Assembly (NCBI GenBank): GCA_035573675.1
Contig: DATMAB010000026.1
Span: 1-47,500 of the forward strand
Length of the DNA stretch: 47,500 nucleotides
DNA from: Terriglobales bacterium
GTDB lineage: Bacteria; Acidobacteriota; Terriglobia; Terriglobales; Acidobacteriaceae
Reading direction: 5' to 3'
The translations under genes and the position numbers were made by a program. Positions 1-9,793 of this stretch are shown piece by piece (position 1 is the stretch's first letter; each line of letters starts with the position of its first letter). The notes under the pieces were generated by a model that was not told where the DNA came from, did not search any database, and was given only the letters and a program-made list of their open reading frames with translations.

Positions 1-538
1 CGACCACCGAGATCAGCACCAGGAAGCCCACCCAGTAGCGCGCCTTGAGCGGGATGGGGAACGGCAGGATGATGATGCGCCGGTCGCCGTAGACAACGGC
101 GAACGCCCCCAGGATGCCGTACACGCCGCCCGAGGCTCCGATGGTGGGCCCTGTCATGCTTACCAGCACGCCGGCGAGCGCCATCAGCACCGTCACGACC
201 GCCGCGCCGGTCAGGCTGAGGAAGTAGAGGTCGAGAAAGCGCCGGCGTCCCCAAGCCAGCTCCAGGTCCGTGCCGAACATCCAGAGGATGAGCATGTTGT
301 ACAGCAGGTGGAAGAAGTCGCCGTGCAAGAACGAGTAGGTCACCAGTTGCCACAACCATCCCTTGACCACCAGGCCGGGCACCAGACCGAAGGCGTGGAT
401 GAAGGCGGCGGCCAAGCGCGGCGCCCCCACGCCCATCAGCAGCGTGAGCAGGAAGATGGCGGCGTTGCCGGCGATCAGCCACTTCATCGTGCGCGTGAAG
501 GGAGGGAAGCTGAGCGTGACTTCGTATCCGCGGGGCAT
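1..538 (-). CDS. Rhomboid family intramembrane serine protease (3' end outside window)
   Basis: Partial gene: the N-terminal 179 residues are present and the frame stays open to the window edge. Rhomboids are polytopic membrane serine proteases that cleave transmembrane substrates. The translation starts MPRGYEVTLSFPPFTRTMKW, followed by a hydrophobic first segment. It then shows a family-typical HGDFFHLLYNMLILW stretch (His and Asn of the L1/TM2 region) and the GASGGVYG motif containing the nucleophilic serine. The catalytic histidine of the late helix would lie beyond position 1. The ATG at 538-536 is the first in-frame Met; no clear Shine-Dalgarno is seen. The next gene (M28 peptidase) lies upstream on the same strand across a 162-nt spacer. 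The family call is firm; the substrate is unknown. Confidence 0.88.
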   Translation of the reverse strand, partial: MPRGYEVTLSFPPFTRTMKWLIAGNAAIFLLTLLMGVGAPRLAAAFIHAFGLVPGLVVKGWLWQLVTYSFLHGDFFHLLYNMLILWMFGTDLELAWGRRRFLDLYFLSLTGAAVVTVLMALAGVLVSMTGPTIGASGGVYGILGAFAVVYGDRRIIILPFPIPLKARYWVGFLVLISVV

Positions 539-700
539 GAAAGAGCAGTGGCTAGTGGCTGGAGTTCAGAGTAACAGGTTTGCTGTGGGGCGCGAAGTCC
601 GGCACGGCGGACGCCATGCCGCGCTTCGTATCAGGGCACGGCTTCAGCCGTGCCGAAAGGGACCGCGAAAAGAATGGGCTTTAGCCCCTGAGGGGTCCGC
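539..700. repeat. Spacer with REP-like palindromes and a short heptad
   Basis: Gene-free spacer between the M28 peptidase stop and the rhomboid start. At 635-654 there is a perfect palindrome with 9-bp arms (GGCACGGCT / AGCCGTGCC) and a 2-nt loop. The same architecture recurs at 27388-27407 with slightly different arms, which suggests a dispersed REP-like element. At 676-687 GGGCT-TT-AGCCC, and overlapping it CCCC-TGA-GGGG (685-695), form further small hairpins just past the peptidase stop, so they could aid termination. At 548-561 the heptad AGTGGCT occurs twice. Confidence 0.6.
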
Positions 701-2119
701 TCATCGCTCCGGTGTCGGCACCACCGCCAGGCTGCGGTGGCCTTGGGCGCCCACGGCCCGCACCGCGAGAATGACGTTGTCCTTGGACATCTTGAGCGTC
801 GCGCGGGTGACGTTGCCTACCGGCTTCACGTTCTCCCAGTAGGGCGCGGTGGTCGAGCGCCACAGCACTTCGTAGCCCGTGGCCAGGCCCCCGGGCGAGG
901 GTTCCCACACCAGCGTCGAGTCGTTCTCCAGCTCCTTGGTCAACAGGCGGACGTTGGCCGGGGGCGCGGGCGCCGCCGCCAGCGAGGCCAGTGTGGCGGC
1001 GTTCAGGCGCGCCACGTTGGCTACGTATTCGTAGTCCACGAACCTGGGAAGATCGCCGTACTCGATGCCTTTTTCCGTGCGCGGGTTCTGGTGCTGATGG
1101 TTGTAATCCTCGCGGAACTCGGTGAAGCGCACGGCGGCGTAGCCGAACTCGTTGAAGGGAGTGTGGTCGCCGCCGCGCAGGTAGCGGTCGCGGCGGAAGA
1201 CCGGCATGGGCGCGAACGGCCCGCGCAGGTAGAGGCGCGCGGTGTCGCGGATGTAGCGGGCGAGCTGGCGCGAGGCGGAGTCGTTCTCGCCGCCGGTCGC
1301 GCGGATGAGACGCAGTTCCTGCTCCGTCGCATTCAGCGGAATGCCTTCGGAGAACACGCGCACCAGATTGCGATTCTGCAGGGTGTCGCCGGGCGTGCGG
1401 TTGCCGCCCACGATGTCGTTGTTCAGCACGCCGCCGAGGTTGAGATTCTTCTCCCGCGCGGTGCGGGCGAAATAGCGGCTGCCGAACAGTCCTTGTTCCT
1501 CCCCGGCCACGGCCATGAACACGATGGTCGCGGGGAAGCGGTGCTGGCTCAAGACGCGCGCGCACTCCAGGCTCACGGCCGTGCCGGAGGCGTCGTCATT
1601 GGCGCCGGGGGCGTCGCCGGTGGCGTCCAGCGGATCGGAATTGCGCGAGTCGTAGTGGCCGGTCACCACGTAGAGGCGGCCGGCGTTCGCCGGATCGGTG
1701 CCGCGCAAGGTAGCGACCACGTTGACGATCTCCGTCGGCTGCGGCACGCGCTCAGAGGTTCCCTGTGTGAAGCTTTGGAACTCCACTTCAAGGCAGCCTC
1801 CGCAGGCGCGTGAGTAGCTTTCGAATTCCTGCTTGATCCATTCTCGGGCGGCGCCGATGCCGCGCCCGGAGCGCACTGCTTCCGCATCGGCCGCGGAGAG
1901 TGTGTGCCGCGTCCCGAAGCCCGCCAGCTTCTCGATGTTGGCGCGGATACGGGCTGCGGAAACCTGGCGCAGCGCCGCCACAATGCGCGAATCGCGCGCC
2001 GACGATAACGTTGCCGGGGAGGGCGAAGCGGGAGGGCCCGCGGGGGCGCTCTGAGCCGCTGCTCCCGGGACGAGCGCCAGAGCCAGGATGGCAGTCAGGA
2101 TATGGCCGGGGATGCGCAC
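701..2119 (-). CDS. Secreted M28-family zinc aminopeptidase with C-terminal fibronectin-III-like domain
   Basis: The 472-residue product is a predicted exported metallopeptidase that removes N-terminal residues using two zinc ions. The GTG start at 2119-2117 is preferred over upstream in-frame codons because AAGGAGG lies 4 nt upstream and a signal peptide (RIPGHILTAILALALVPGAAAQ) follows at once. Metal-ligand and catalytic motifs of M28 are visible: VVTGHYDSR (His, Asp), PGANDDASGTA (bridging Asp), AGEEQGLFGS (catalytic and ligand Glu) and a late GGDHTPF histidine. The last ~90 residues (from about PPANVRLL, with STLVWEPSPGG and GYEVLWR) read as a fibronectin type III domain, common in secreted M28 enzymes. 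It is divergent from the zinc-ribbon cluster. Peptide specificity cannot be read from the sequence. Confidence 0.92.
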   Translation of the reverse strand: MRIPGHILTAILALALVPGAAAQSAPAGPPASPSPATLSSARDSRIVAALRQVSAARIRANIEKLAGFGTRHTLSAADAEAVRSGRGIGAAREWIKQEFESYSRACGGCLEVEFQSFTQGTSERVPQPTEIVNVVATLRGTDPANAGRLYVVTGHYDSRNSDPLDATGDAPGANDDASGTAVSLECARVLSQHRFPATIVFMAVAGEEQGLFGSRYFARTAREKNLNLGGVLNNDIVGGNRTPGDTLQNRNLVRVFSEGIPLNATEQELRLIRATGGENDSASRQLARYIRDTARLYLRGPFAPMPVFRRDRYLRGGDHTPFNEFGYAAVRFTEFREDYNHQHQNPRTEKGIEYGDLPRFVDYEYVANVARLNAATLASLAAAPAPPANVRLLTKELENDSTLVWEPSPGGLATGYEVLWRSTTAPYWENVKPVGNVTRATLKMSKDNVILAVRAVGAQGHRSLAVVPTPER

Positions 2120-2123
2120 AGTT

Positions 2124-2130
2124 CCTCCTT
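2124..2130 (-). promoter_or_regulatory. Strong Shine-Dalgarno that fixes the M28 GTG start
   Basis: On the minus strand AAGGAGG sits 4 nt before the GTG at 2119. It decides the start in place of the long upstream in-frame extension, which has no signal peptide and low-complexity serine-rich content. Confidence 0.8.
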
Positions 2131-2162
2131 GGGAATTTTTTCGCATTGCGCGCGCGTGCAAC

Positions 2163-2191
2163 TTGACGCTGGCGCGAAGAGTCTCTAAATA
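2163..2191 (+). promoter_or_regulatory. Putative sigma-70 promoter of the zinc-ribbon cluster
   Basis: TTGACG (2163-2168) is followed after 17 nt by TAAATA (2186-2191), with an overlapping TATAGC. The -35 is five of six to consensus and the -10 is weak. It lies 47 nt before the start at 2238 in the divergent spacer with the M28 gene. Confidence 0.45.
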
Positions 2192-2237
2192 TAGCAGGGG
2201 CGCCGCGCCCGGCGTCCAATCCCCTGAGGAGGCACTC

Positions 2238-2441
2238 ATGGTGTCTTGTCCGGAATGCGAAGCGGACCTGGACTTTGAAGAGGACGACGTAGACGAGGGC
2301 GAAATCGTCTCCTGTCCCGATTGCGGCACCGACTACGAGGTGGTCGGCACCGAACCGCTGCAGTTGGTCAAGGTCGAAGAGGAAGAAGAAGAAGACGAAG
2401 AGTACGAGGAGGAAGAGAGCGAGGACGGTGACTACTCGTAG
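2238..2441 (+). CDS. LysW-like small acidic zinc-ribbon protein
   Basis: A 67-residue protein with two CPxC pairs (CPEC near residue 4 and CPDC near residue 26) that should bind one zinc, followed by an extremely acidic tail of Glu runs. The N-terminal half resembles LysW/ArgW amino-group carrier proteins. However, the C-terminal EDWxE motif, whose terminal Glu carries the biosynthetic intermediate, is absent and the tail ends GDYS. No lysine-biosynthesis gene is nearby. A carrier function is therefore doubtful; it could be a stand-alone zinc ribbon. The ATG at 2238 has GAGGAGG 5 nt upstream, overriding a longer in-frame extension. Its 3' end overlaps the next gene by 14 nt, implying translational coupling. 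Confidence 0.75.
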   Translation: MVSCPECEADLDFEEDDVDEGEIVSCPDCGTDYEVVGTEPLQLVKVEEEEEEDEEYEEEESEDGDYS

Positions 2442-2817
2442 CGTGCGCGCCCTCGCCCTTCCGCTGCTGGTCGCCGCGGTGTGCAGCGCGGCGCTGGAGA
2501 GCGCTCGGGCCTGGGGTCCCGAACCGAAAGACGATCCTCGCAAACCCTATGCGCTGATTTTCGGCACGGTCTGGGGGCCGGACTCGCGGCCGGTGCAGGG
2601 CGTCAAGATCAAGGTCCGCCGCGCCCACGAGAAAAAAGCCCGCTGGGAGATGTACTCCGACCGCCGCGGGGAGTTCGCCGTGCGGCTGCCTGCCGGCAAG
2701 CAGGAATACGTGGTGTGGGCAGACATCAAGGGCCCCAGGGACCGGCCCAAACCGGAAGTCCGTGTGCACATAGAAAACGACGAGCGTGCCGACATCGGCC
2801 TGCATCTAACGGAGTAG
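2428..2817 (+). CDS. Secreted small protein with carboxypeptidase-regulatory-like fold
   Basis: A 129-residue protein. It has a signal peptide (SVRALALPLLVAAVCSAALESARA) and then a single beta-sandwich domain of the CarboxypepD_reg/transthyretin-like type (LIFGTVWGPDSRPVQGVKIKVRR ... YSDRRGEFAVRLPAGKQEYVVWADIKG). Such domains usually mediate binding or stability; no catalytic residues are evident. The GTG at 2428 overlaps the end of the zinc-ribbon gene by 14 nt. The next gene encodes a similar secreted domain 13 nt downstream, so the three form one operon. The specific function is unknown. Confidence 0.75.
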   Translation: MTTRSVRALALPLLVAAVCSAALESARAWGPEPKDDPRKPYALIFGTVWGPDSRPVQGVKIKVRRAHEKKARWEMYSDRRGEFAVRLPAGKQEYVVWADIKGPRDRPKPEVRVHIENDERADIGLHLTE

Positions 2818-2830
2818 CGAGGGGGAGTCT

Positions 2831-3184
2831 GTGGGACGTAAGTCCTTTGTTTGCTTGGCGTTGTTTGCGATTTTGGGCGCTGCTCTGCCGCTTCTTTCCG
2901 CCGACCAGCAGGACAACACCCGTTCGCTCTCCGGGCAGGTGATGACCTCGCAGAACGAGCCACTGCCCAACGCCATCGTCTACCTGAAGAACCAGAAGAC
3001 GCTGGGTGTGCGGACGTTCGTCGCCGAGGCCGACGGTGGCTACCGCTTCGGCGGCCTCTCGCCCAACGTGGATTACCAGGTCTACGCCGAGTACCAGGGC
3101 AAGCGCTCGGACACCAAGACGCTCAGCTCTTTCGACAGCCGCAAGAAGGTCGTCATCCACCTGCGCATCGACCCGGCGAAGTAA
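2831..3184 (+). CDS. Secreted small protein with carboxypeptidase-regulatory-like fold (second copy)
   Basis: A 117-residue protein with an N-terminal signal peptide (GRKSFVCLALFAILGAALPLLSA) and one beta-sandwich domain (LSGQVMTSQNEPLPNAIVYLKN ... GGYRFGGLSPNVDYQVYAEYQG). It is a paralogue in fold of the preceding gene, though diverged in sequence. The GTG start at 2831 follows GAGGGGGAG 4 nt upstream. It is the last gene of the small operon and converges on rpsA. No enzymatic motif is seen; a role in the envelope is an inference from the signal peptide. Confidence 0.72.
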   Translation: MGRKSFVCLALFAILGAALPLLSADQQDNTRSLSGQVMTSQNEPLPNAIVYLKNQKTLGVRTFVAEADGGYRFGGLSPNVDYQVYAEYQGKRSDTKTLSSFDSRKKVVIHLRIDPAK

Positions 3185-3351
3185 GAGTGGTCGATTCTAC
3201 TTCGCGTCAAGATCTTCGCAGGGACGCCGCTGCTAGAGCCGCTCTATGGCAGGCATCCCGACCTCAAACCTCCCAAATGGGACGCTTTGCAGGGTCGAGG
3301 AGGCAATCCCCGTTCCTCCACGTGAATCCGCGGCGAGGGTCGTAAGGCGAG

Positions 3352-5175
3352 CTAGTTCTGCCCGTTGCCCGCGCGCTTCAGCGACATCAGCTCTTCGATG
3401 GTCGAAGTGGCGCTGGAAGCGGAGTGCTTGTAAGCTTCGACCTCGGCGCGGCTGCCTTCCTTGCCCACGGCGCGCAGACTGAGCCCGATTTTCTTCTCCT
3501 GCGGGCTCATCTTGAGGATGCGGAAGTTGTGCTCCGCGCCGGGCTCCAGCTTCATCTGTGTGCCGTGCTCGTCCACGGCCTCGGAGGTGTGGCACAGGGC
3601 CTCGACGCCGTCCGCCACTTCCACGAAGTAGCCGAACGGGGCCGAGCGCACCACTTTGCCGTGCACCACGTCGCCGACATGGTGGCTGTTGCAGAACGCC
3701 TCCCAGGAGTCGGGCTGGAGCTGCTTGATCCCCAGCGACAGCCGGCGGTTCTTGCTGTCGATGGCCAGGATGACGGTCTTCACCCGGTCGCCCTTCTTCA
3801 GCACCTCCGACGGATGCTTGACGCGCTTGGTCCAACTGATATCGCTGACGTGCACCAGGCCGTCGATGCCGTCCTCGATCTCCACGAAGGCGCCAAACTC
3901 GGTGAGGTTGCGCACCCGGCCCTCCACCACGGTGCCGACGGGGAAGCGCTCCTGCAACGACTCCCACGGGTTGGCCAGAAGCTGGCGCAGGCCCAGCGAG
4001 ATGCGGCGGTCGCCGGGATTCACGTCCAGCACCACCACCTCCACCTCGTCGCCGACCTTGACGACCTTCGACGGATGCTTCATGCGCTTGGACCACGTCA
4101 TTTCGCTGACGTGCACCAGGCCCTCGATGCCCTGCTCCAGCTCGATGAAAGCGCCGTAATCGGTCACCGAGATGACGCGGCCCTTCACCCGCGCGCCTAC
4201 CGGATAGCGGTGCGCCGCGTCCAGCCACGGATCCGGGGTCAGTTGCTTGAAGCCCAGGGAGACGCGCTGCTTCTCCTTGTCGAACTTGAGCACTTTCACC
4301 TGGATCTCATCGCCCACGTGCACCAGGTCGCGCGGGTGCGTGAGCCGTCCCCAGGACATGTCGGTGATGTGCAGCAGGCCGTCGATGCCGCCCAGGTCGA
4401 TGAACGCGCCGTAGTCGGTGAGGTTCTTCACCGTGCCGGTGAGGACGGCGCCTTCTTCCAGATGCTCCAGCGTTTTCGAACGCTTGGCCGCAATCTCTTC
4501 CTCCAGCAGCTGCTTCCGCGAGACCACAATGTTGCCGCGCTTCTTGTTCAGCTTGACGATGCGGACGTCGAATTCCTGACCCACCAGCGAATCCAGGTTG
4601 CGCACCGGGCGGATATCGGCCTGCGAACCGGGCAGGAACGCGCGCGCCCCGATGTCCACCGAGAGGCCGCCCTTCACGCGCTCCACCACCTTGCCGTGGA
4701 TGGCCCGATTCTCGTGGTAGGCCTTCTCGATGTCGTCCCACACTTTCAGCCGTTGGGCTTTCTCGTAGGAGAGCAGGACGTAGCCTTCCTCATGCTCGCC
4801 GCGCTCCAGCATCACCGGGATCTCGTCGCCCGGCTTCACCTTGACGTTGCCCGCGTGATCCTGGAACTGGGCGATGGGCACCAGCCCTTCGGATTTCAGG
4901 CCCACGTCCACCACCACGTGCGTGGGCGTGATCTTGAGCACGGTGCCGGTGTGGACCTTCTCATCCAGCACGCCCTCGGTTTCGGCCGTGTAGGTTTCGA
5001 GCGCCTGGGCGAAATCTACGGTTTCTTTCTCGCCCGCGGGCTCCGTACTCGAGGGCGCCGTTGGAGCTGCTACGGTCGGGGGTGCAGCCTCCGGCGCTGG
5101 AACTGCGGGCGTTGCGGCAGTCGCTTCCGGGTTGATCGGGTTGTTTTCGGGGTTGGTCGGCTTCGGGTCTGACAA
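3352..5175 (-). CDS. rpsA: 30S ribosomal protein S1
   Basis: A 607-residue RNA-binding ribosomal protein with six S1 (OB-fold) repeats starting near residues 75, 155, 245, 330, 417 and 504. Repeats three to five carry the canonical YGAF(I/V) and GLLH/GLVH cores, for example GTVKNLTDYGAFIDLGGIDG. S1 delivers mRNA to the 30S subunit. It has a ~55-residue Pro/Ala-rich low-complexity N-terminal extension and a C-terminal tail. The predicted start is a TTG (5175-5173) with AGGA 7 nt upstream; no ATG or GTG gives the MSDPKPTNPENNP N-terminus, so a rare start codon appears to drive an essential protein. A strong promoter lies ~170 nt upstream. The family identity is clear. Confidence 0.96.
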   Translation of the reverse strand: MSDPKPTNPENNPINPEATAATPAVPAPEAAPPTVAAPTAPSSTEPAGEKETVDFAQALETYTAETEGVLDEKVHTGTVLKITPTHVVVDVGLKSEGLVPIAQFQDHAGNVKVKPGDEIPVMLERGEHEEGYVLLSYEKAQRLKVWDDIEKAYHENRAIHGKVVERVKGGLSVDIGARAFLPGSQADIRPVRNLDSLVGQEFDVRIVKLNKKRGNIVVSRKQLLEEEIAAKRSKTLEHLEEGAVLTGTVKNLTDYGAFIDLGGIDGLLHITDMSWGRLTHPRDLVHVGDEIQVKVLKFDKEKQRVSLGFKQLTPDPWLDAAHRYPVGARVKGRVISVTDYGAFIELEQGIEGLVHVSEMTWSKRMKHPSKVVKVGDEVEVVVLDVNPGDRRISLGLRQLLANPWESLQERFPVGTVVEGRVRNLTEFGAFVEIEDGIDGLVHVSDISWTKRVKHPSEVLKKGDRVKTVILAIDSKNRRLSLGIKQLQPDSWEAFCNSHHVGDVVHGKVVRSAPFGYFVEVADGVEALCHTSEAVDEHGTQMKLEPGAEHNFRILKMSPQEKKIGLSLRAVGKEGSRAEVEAYKHSASSATSTIEELMSLKRAGNGQN

Positions 5176-5474
5176 AGTCGTGTCCTGTTCAGGCTCCGTC
5201 CGCGTGCGGAATCCGGAGCCATCGAAAAAAATTCGCGGACTGCTGGCGCAACTCTCTCTGGAATGAGACGCCCGTGTCGTGACAACAACGGGCTTGGGAC
5301 CCCAGCGGCCGGGGCCTGCAACGCGAACGCCGCGCTACAGGACCCAAAAACTATAGCAACCGTCGTTTTGGAGTGTCAAACCAGCGGTCCTCATTTTTCG
5401 ATGCCATTCGGGCGCCCCCTGCTGCCCGCCTGCGTTTGGGAGGGCCGCGTCCACTCTGGTACCCTTGCCCTCCC
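5176..5474. other. Divergent spacer, rpsA / HIT protein
   Basis: This gene-free stretch holds the rpsA promoter (5350-5379) and a ~165-nt rpsA leader. That is long for this genome and could host autoregulation, since S1 is known to repress its own translation in enterobacteria; no specific fold is evident by eye. The HIT gene has no clear Shine-Dalgarno. Confidence 0.5.
5350..5379 (-). promoter_or_regulatory. rpsA promoter, near-consensus sigma-70
   Basis: Minus strand TTGACA (5379-5374), an 18-nt spacer, then TATAGT (5355-5350). The -35 is perfect and the -10 is five of six. Transcription should start near 5343, giving a long leader before the TTG at 5175. Confidence 0.75.
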
Positions 5475-5957
5475 ATGGATTACCTGTGGACGCCCTGGCG
5501 CTACGCCTACGTCACCCAGACCGACAAGGCCCCCGCTTGCATCTTCTGCGAGAAAATCAAGGAAAAGGACGATCGCAAGGCGCTCATCGTGCACCGCGGC
5601 CCGCACTGCTACATTGTCCTGAACGCCTATCCCTATACGCCCGGGCACGTGATGGTGGTGCCCTACGAGCACCTCGACGAACTGCAGAAGCTGCCGGGGC
5701 CGACCGCGCAGGAGATGATGACGCTTTCGCAGCGCATGGAAGGCGTGCTCCGGGAACTCTACAAGCCGGACGGCATCAACCTGGGGATGAACATCGGCAA
5801 GGCCGCCGGCGCCGGCGTCGCCGGGCACGTCCACATGCACGTCCTGCCGCGCTGGATCGCGGATTCGAACTTCATGTCCGCCGTGGCCGAAACCAGGGTG
5901 CTGCCGGAGACGCTGGAGACCACGTGGGAAAGAGTGAAGGGAAAACTAAGGGATTGA
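5475..5957 (+). CDS. HIT-family nucleotide hydrolase/transferase
   Basis: A 160-residue histidine-triad protein of the ATP adenylyltransferase/diadenosine polyphosphate hydrolase-like branch. The triad motif HVHMHVLPRW lies near residue 120, preceded by INLGMNIGKAAGAGVAGH. The N-terminal CIFC pair and the later GPHCYIVLNAYPYTPGHVMVVPYEH stretch are typical of the branch, in which zinc may be bound. The start ATG at 5475 (MDYLWTPWRYAYV) matches the family N-terminus; the longer upstream extension is not supported. The TGA stop is the first three bases of an octamer tandem array (5955-5994). It converges on ligA, whose stop likewise abuts an array. The exact nucleotide substrate is not determinable. 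Confidence 0.9.
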   Translation: MDYLWTPWRYAYVTQTDKAPACIFCEKIKEKDDRKALIVHRGPHCYIVLNAYPYTPGHVMVVPYEHLDELQKLPGPTAQEMMTLSQRMEGVLRELYKPDGINLGMNIGKAAGAGVAGHVHMHVLPRWIADSNFMSAVAETRVLPETLETTWERVKGKLRD

Positions 5958-5994
5958 ATCGCTGAATCAGTCAATCATTAAATCATTGCAAGAC
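5955..5994 (+). repeat. Octamer tandem array beginning at the HIT stop codon
   Basis: Five 8-nt units, consensus TGAATCAT, with unit 1 starting on the TGA stop of the HIT gene. Further stops occur at 5963 (TGA) and 5979 (TAA). The same consensus recurs after ligA (6030-6068, minus strand) and queA (31260-31299). Together with the ligA copy it forms an inverted pair that could fold into a hairpin between the convergent genes. Confidence 0.85.
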
Positions 5995-6029
5995 ATCCAG
6001 AAGACCTGTCCAGTGCGATGGCTGGGGTT

Positions 6030-6065
6030 GCTTTTCAATGATTCACTGATTCAATGACTCAAGGA

Positions 6066-6068
<3 letters not shown>
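6030..6068 (-). repeat. Octamer tandem array beginning at the ligA stop codon
   Basis: Reading the minus strand from 6068, one 7-nt unit and four 8-nt units each begin with TGA, and the first TGA is the ligA stop. The offsets of the five TGAs (0, 7, 15, 23, 31) cover all three reading frames. The inner units are TGAATCAG and TGAATCAT, the same family as at 5955 and 31260. Confidence 0.85.
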
Positions 6069-8141
<2,073 letters not shown>

Positions 8142-8160
8142 TCATACGGGAGGAGGTCGC

Positions 8161-8769
8161 ATGGAGACTTTGCGCGTGACGATGTTGGTTCTCGCCGTGG
8201 TGGCGCTGGTTCTGCCCGCCGCGTCTCAGAAAGAAAAGAAGCAGAAGGCGGCCCCGGCCTGGTCCGCTCCCAAGCCCGCTCCGGAGATGGAGAAGCTGGC
8301 CAGGATGATGGTCGGCACGTGGACCAGCACCGAGAAGCACGAACCCAGCCCGTTCAATCCCGCCGGCGGCGCCGGCAAGGGAGTGTTCAAGGTGAGCCTG
8401 GGTCCGGGCGGCCACTCGCTCATCGAGCAGTACAATTCGCGCGGCGCCATGGGCAAGTTCAACGGCCACGGCATGACCTTCTGGGATCCCAAGGCCAGGG
8501 TTTTCCGCGGCGTCTGGTGTGACAATATGACCGCCGGCTGCGAGGTCTCCGTGGGCCAGTGGGAGGGCGACAACCTGGTCTTCCTCAGCGAAGGCGAGAT
8601 GGAAGGCAAGAAGACCAAGCTGAAAATGATCTACAGCGGCTTTAAGGCCAACGGCTTCGACTTCGGGATCGACATGTCGGTGGCCGAGGCTCCCATGGCG
8701 CGCACTATGACCATCAAGTACACGCGCGCCAGGGCGCAAGTCGCCGCGGCCCCTGCCCCGGCGCAATAG
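8161..8769 (+). CDS. Secreted DUF1579-like protein
   Basis: A 202-residue protein with a signal peptide (TLRVTMLVLAVVALVLPAAS). The lipocalin-like domain resembles DUF1579, with PEMEKLARMMVGTWTSTEKHEP at its start and repeated beta-strand phrases such as GMTFWDPKARVFRGVWCDN. DUF1579 proteins have no established biochemical role. The ATG at 8161 follows GGGAGGAGG 5 nt upstream, a strong ribosome site that rules out the longer in-frame extension. It is divergent from ligA and 52 nt before the lipid kinase gene. The end is Ala/Pro rich. The function is unknown. Confidence 0.8.
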   Translation: METLRVTMLVLAVVALVLPAASQKEKKQKAAPAWSAPKPAPEMEKLARMMVGTWTSTEKHEPSPFNPAGGAGKGVFKVSLGPGGHSLIEQYNSRGAMGKFNGHGMTFWDPKARVFRGVWCDNMTAGCEVSVGQWEGDNLVFLSEGEMEGKKTKLKMIYSGFKANGFDFGIDMSVAEAPMARTMTIKYTRARAQVAAAPAPAQ

Positions 8770-8821
8770 GAACCTCGGTTTTCGCGTGCCCTGCGCTCCC
8801 GTGATAGAAAAGTGCCACGGT

Positions 8822-9772
8822 ATGCGCAGGGCTGCGCTCCTCTACAATCCGGCTTCCGGCGTGCGTCGGGAGCGCCGCGCCGCCGACGTGGAGGCCGTAC
8901 GCCGGGTGCTGGAATCTGCCGGTATCGAGGCGTCCGCCGTCCCCACGCGCCACGCCGGCAGTGCTGCCGAGCAAGCCGCTGAAGCCATAGCCGCGGGCTG
9001 TGATGCCATCCTCGCCTGCGGCGGCGACGGCACCGTGCACGAAGCCCTGCAGGGCATCGTCGCGACCGGCAGCCGTACCCCCCTGGGCGTCATCCCGCTG
9101 GGTACGGGGAACGCGCTGGCCAACGATTTGGGGCTCTCGCGCGATCCCGCGCAAGCCGCCCAGGCCCTGGTCCAGGGCGCAACGCAGCGCATCGCTCTGG
9201 GCCGCATGGAATACACCGCGGCCAACGGCTCCACCGGCTCGCGCTGGTTCGTCTTGATGGCCGGTTGCGGTCCCGATGCCTGCATGCTCTATTCCATGAA
9301 TCTGGCTGCCAAGGCGCACATCGGCATGGGTGCGTACTACTGGCAGGCCGGATGGATGTTCCTGACCCGCCGCTTTCCGCCCTTCGAGGCGGAAGTGACC
9401 GAGCCCGGCGGCGCGCAGCACACGCTCACCGTCTGCCAGATGATGGCGGTGCGCATCTCCTATTTCGGCGGGGCGCTGCGGCGGCTGGCGCCCGGGGCCG
9501 CGCTCAATCGCGACTGCCTGCGCGTGCTCCTCTACCGCCCTCCGGTCAAGCCGCGCTACTTCCTCTATCTGCTGGGAGTCTTTCTGGGAATCAACTGGCG
9601 TGTGCCGGGTGTCGAAGCCATGGACGCGACCGAAGTGGTCTGCCGCGCCTCGAAGAACGAGGCGCGCACAGTGCATGCCGAAGCCGATGGCGAACTGCTG
9701 GGCAGGCTGCCGGTGCGCGTCTCTATCGTGCCGGATGCGCTCACCCTGCTGGTGCCGCGACGTCCATCCTGA
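8822..9772 (+). CDS. Diacylglycerol/sphingosine kinase-like lipid kinase (YegS/DgkB family)
   Basis: A 316-residue kinase predicted to phosphorylate a membrane lipid such as diacylglycerol, recycling it to phosphatidate. The DAGK catalytic core is seen as LLYNPASG at residues 6-13, CGGDGTVHEAL near 65-75 and IPLGTGNALANDLGL near 92-106. The C-terminal domain holds the VHAEADGELLG signature near residue 290 seen across the family. The start at 8822 gives MRRAALLYNPASG, matching the family; no good Shine-Dalgarno is seen. It is followed after 21 nt by the membrane hydrolase gene. Lipid specificity is inferred from family only. Confidence 0.9.
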   Translation: MRRAALLYNPASGVRRERRAADVEAVRRVLESAGIEASAVPTRHAGSAAEQAAEAIAAGCDAILACGGDGTVHEALQGIVATGSRTPLGVIPLGTGNALANDLGLSRDPAQAAQALVQGATQRIALGRMEYTAANGSTGSRWFVLMAGCGPDACMLYSMNLAAKAHIGMGAYYWQAGWMFLTRRFPPFEAEVTEPGGAQHTLTVCQMMAVRISYFGGALRRLAPGAALNRDCLRVLLYRPPVKPRYFLYLLGVFLGINWRVPGVEAMDATEVVCRASKNEARTVHAEADGELLGRLPVRVSIVPDALTLLVPRRPS

Positions 9773-9793
9773 GAGGAGCTGAGCTCAAGCGCC

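Noticed and set aside
2088-2237. Upstream extension of the zinc-ribbon protein
   Set aside because: The strong GAGGAGG site directly before ATG 2238 and the conserved MVSCPEC-type start favour the short protein.
3185-3351. Small gene from the ATG at 3246 into the rpsA end
   Set aside because: Arginine/serine-rich translation overlapping the 3' end of rpsA, with no ribosome site; the spacer shows nothing else of note.
3424-5172. 582-codon plus-strand open frame opposite rpsA
   Set aside because: Antisense shadow; the repeated phrases mirror the S1 repeats on the other strand.
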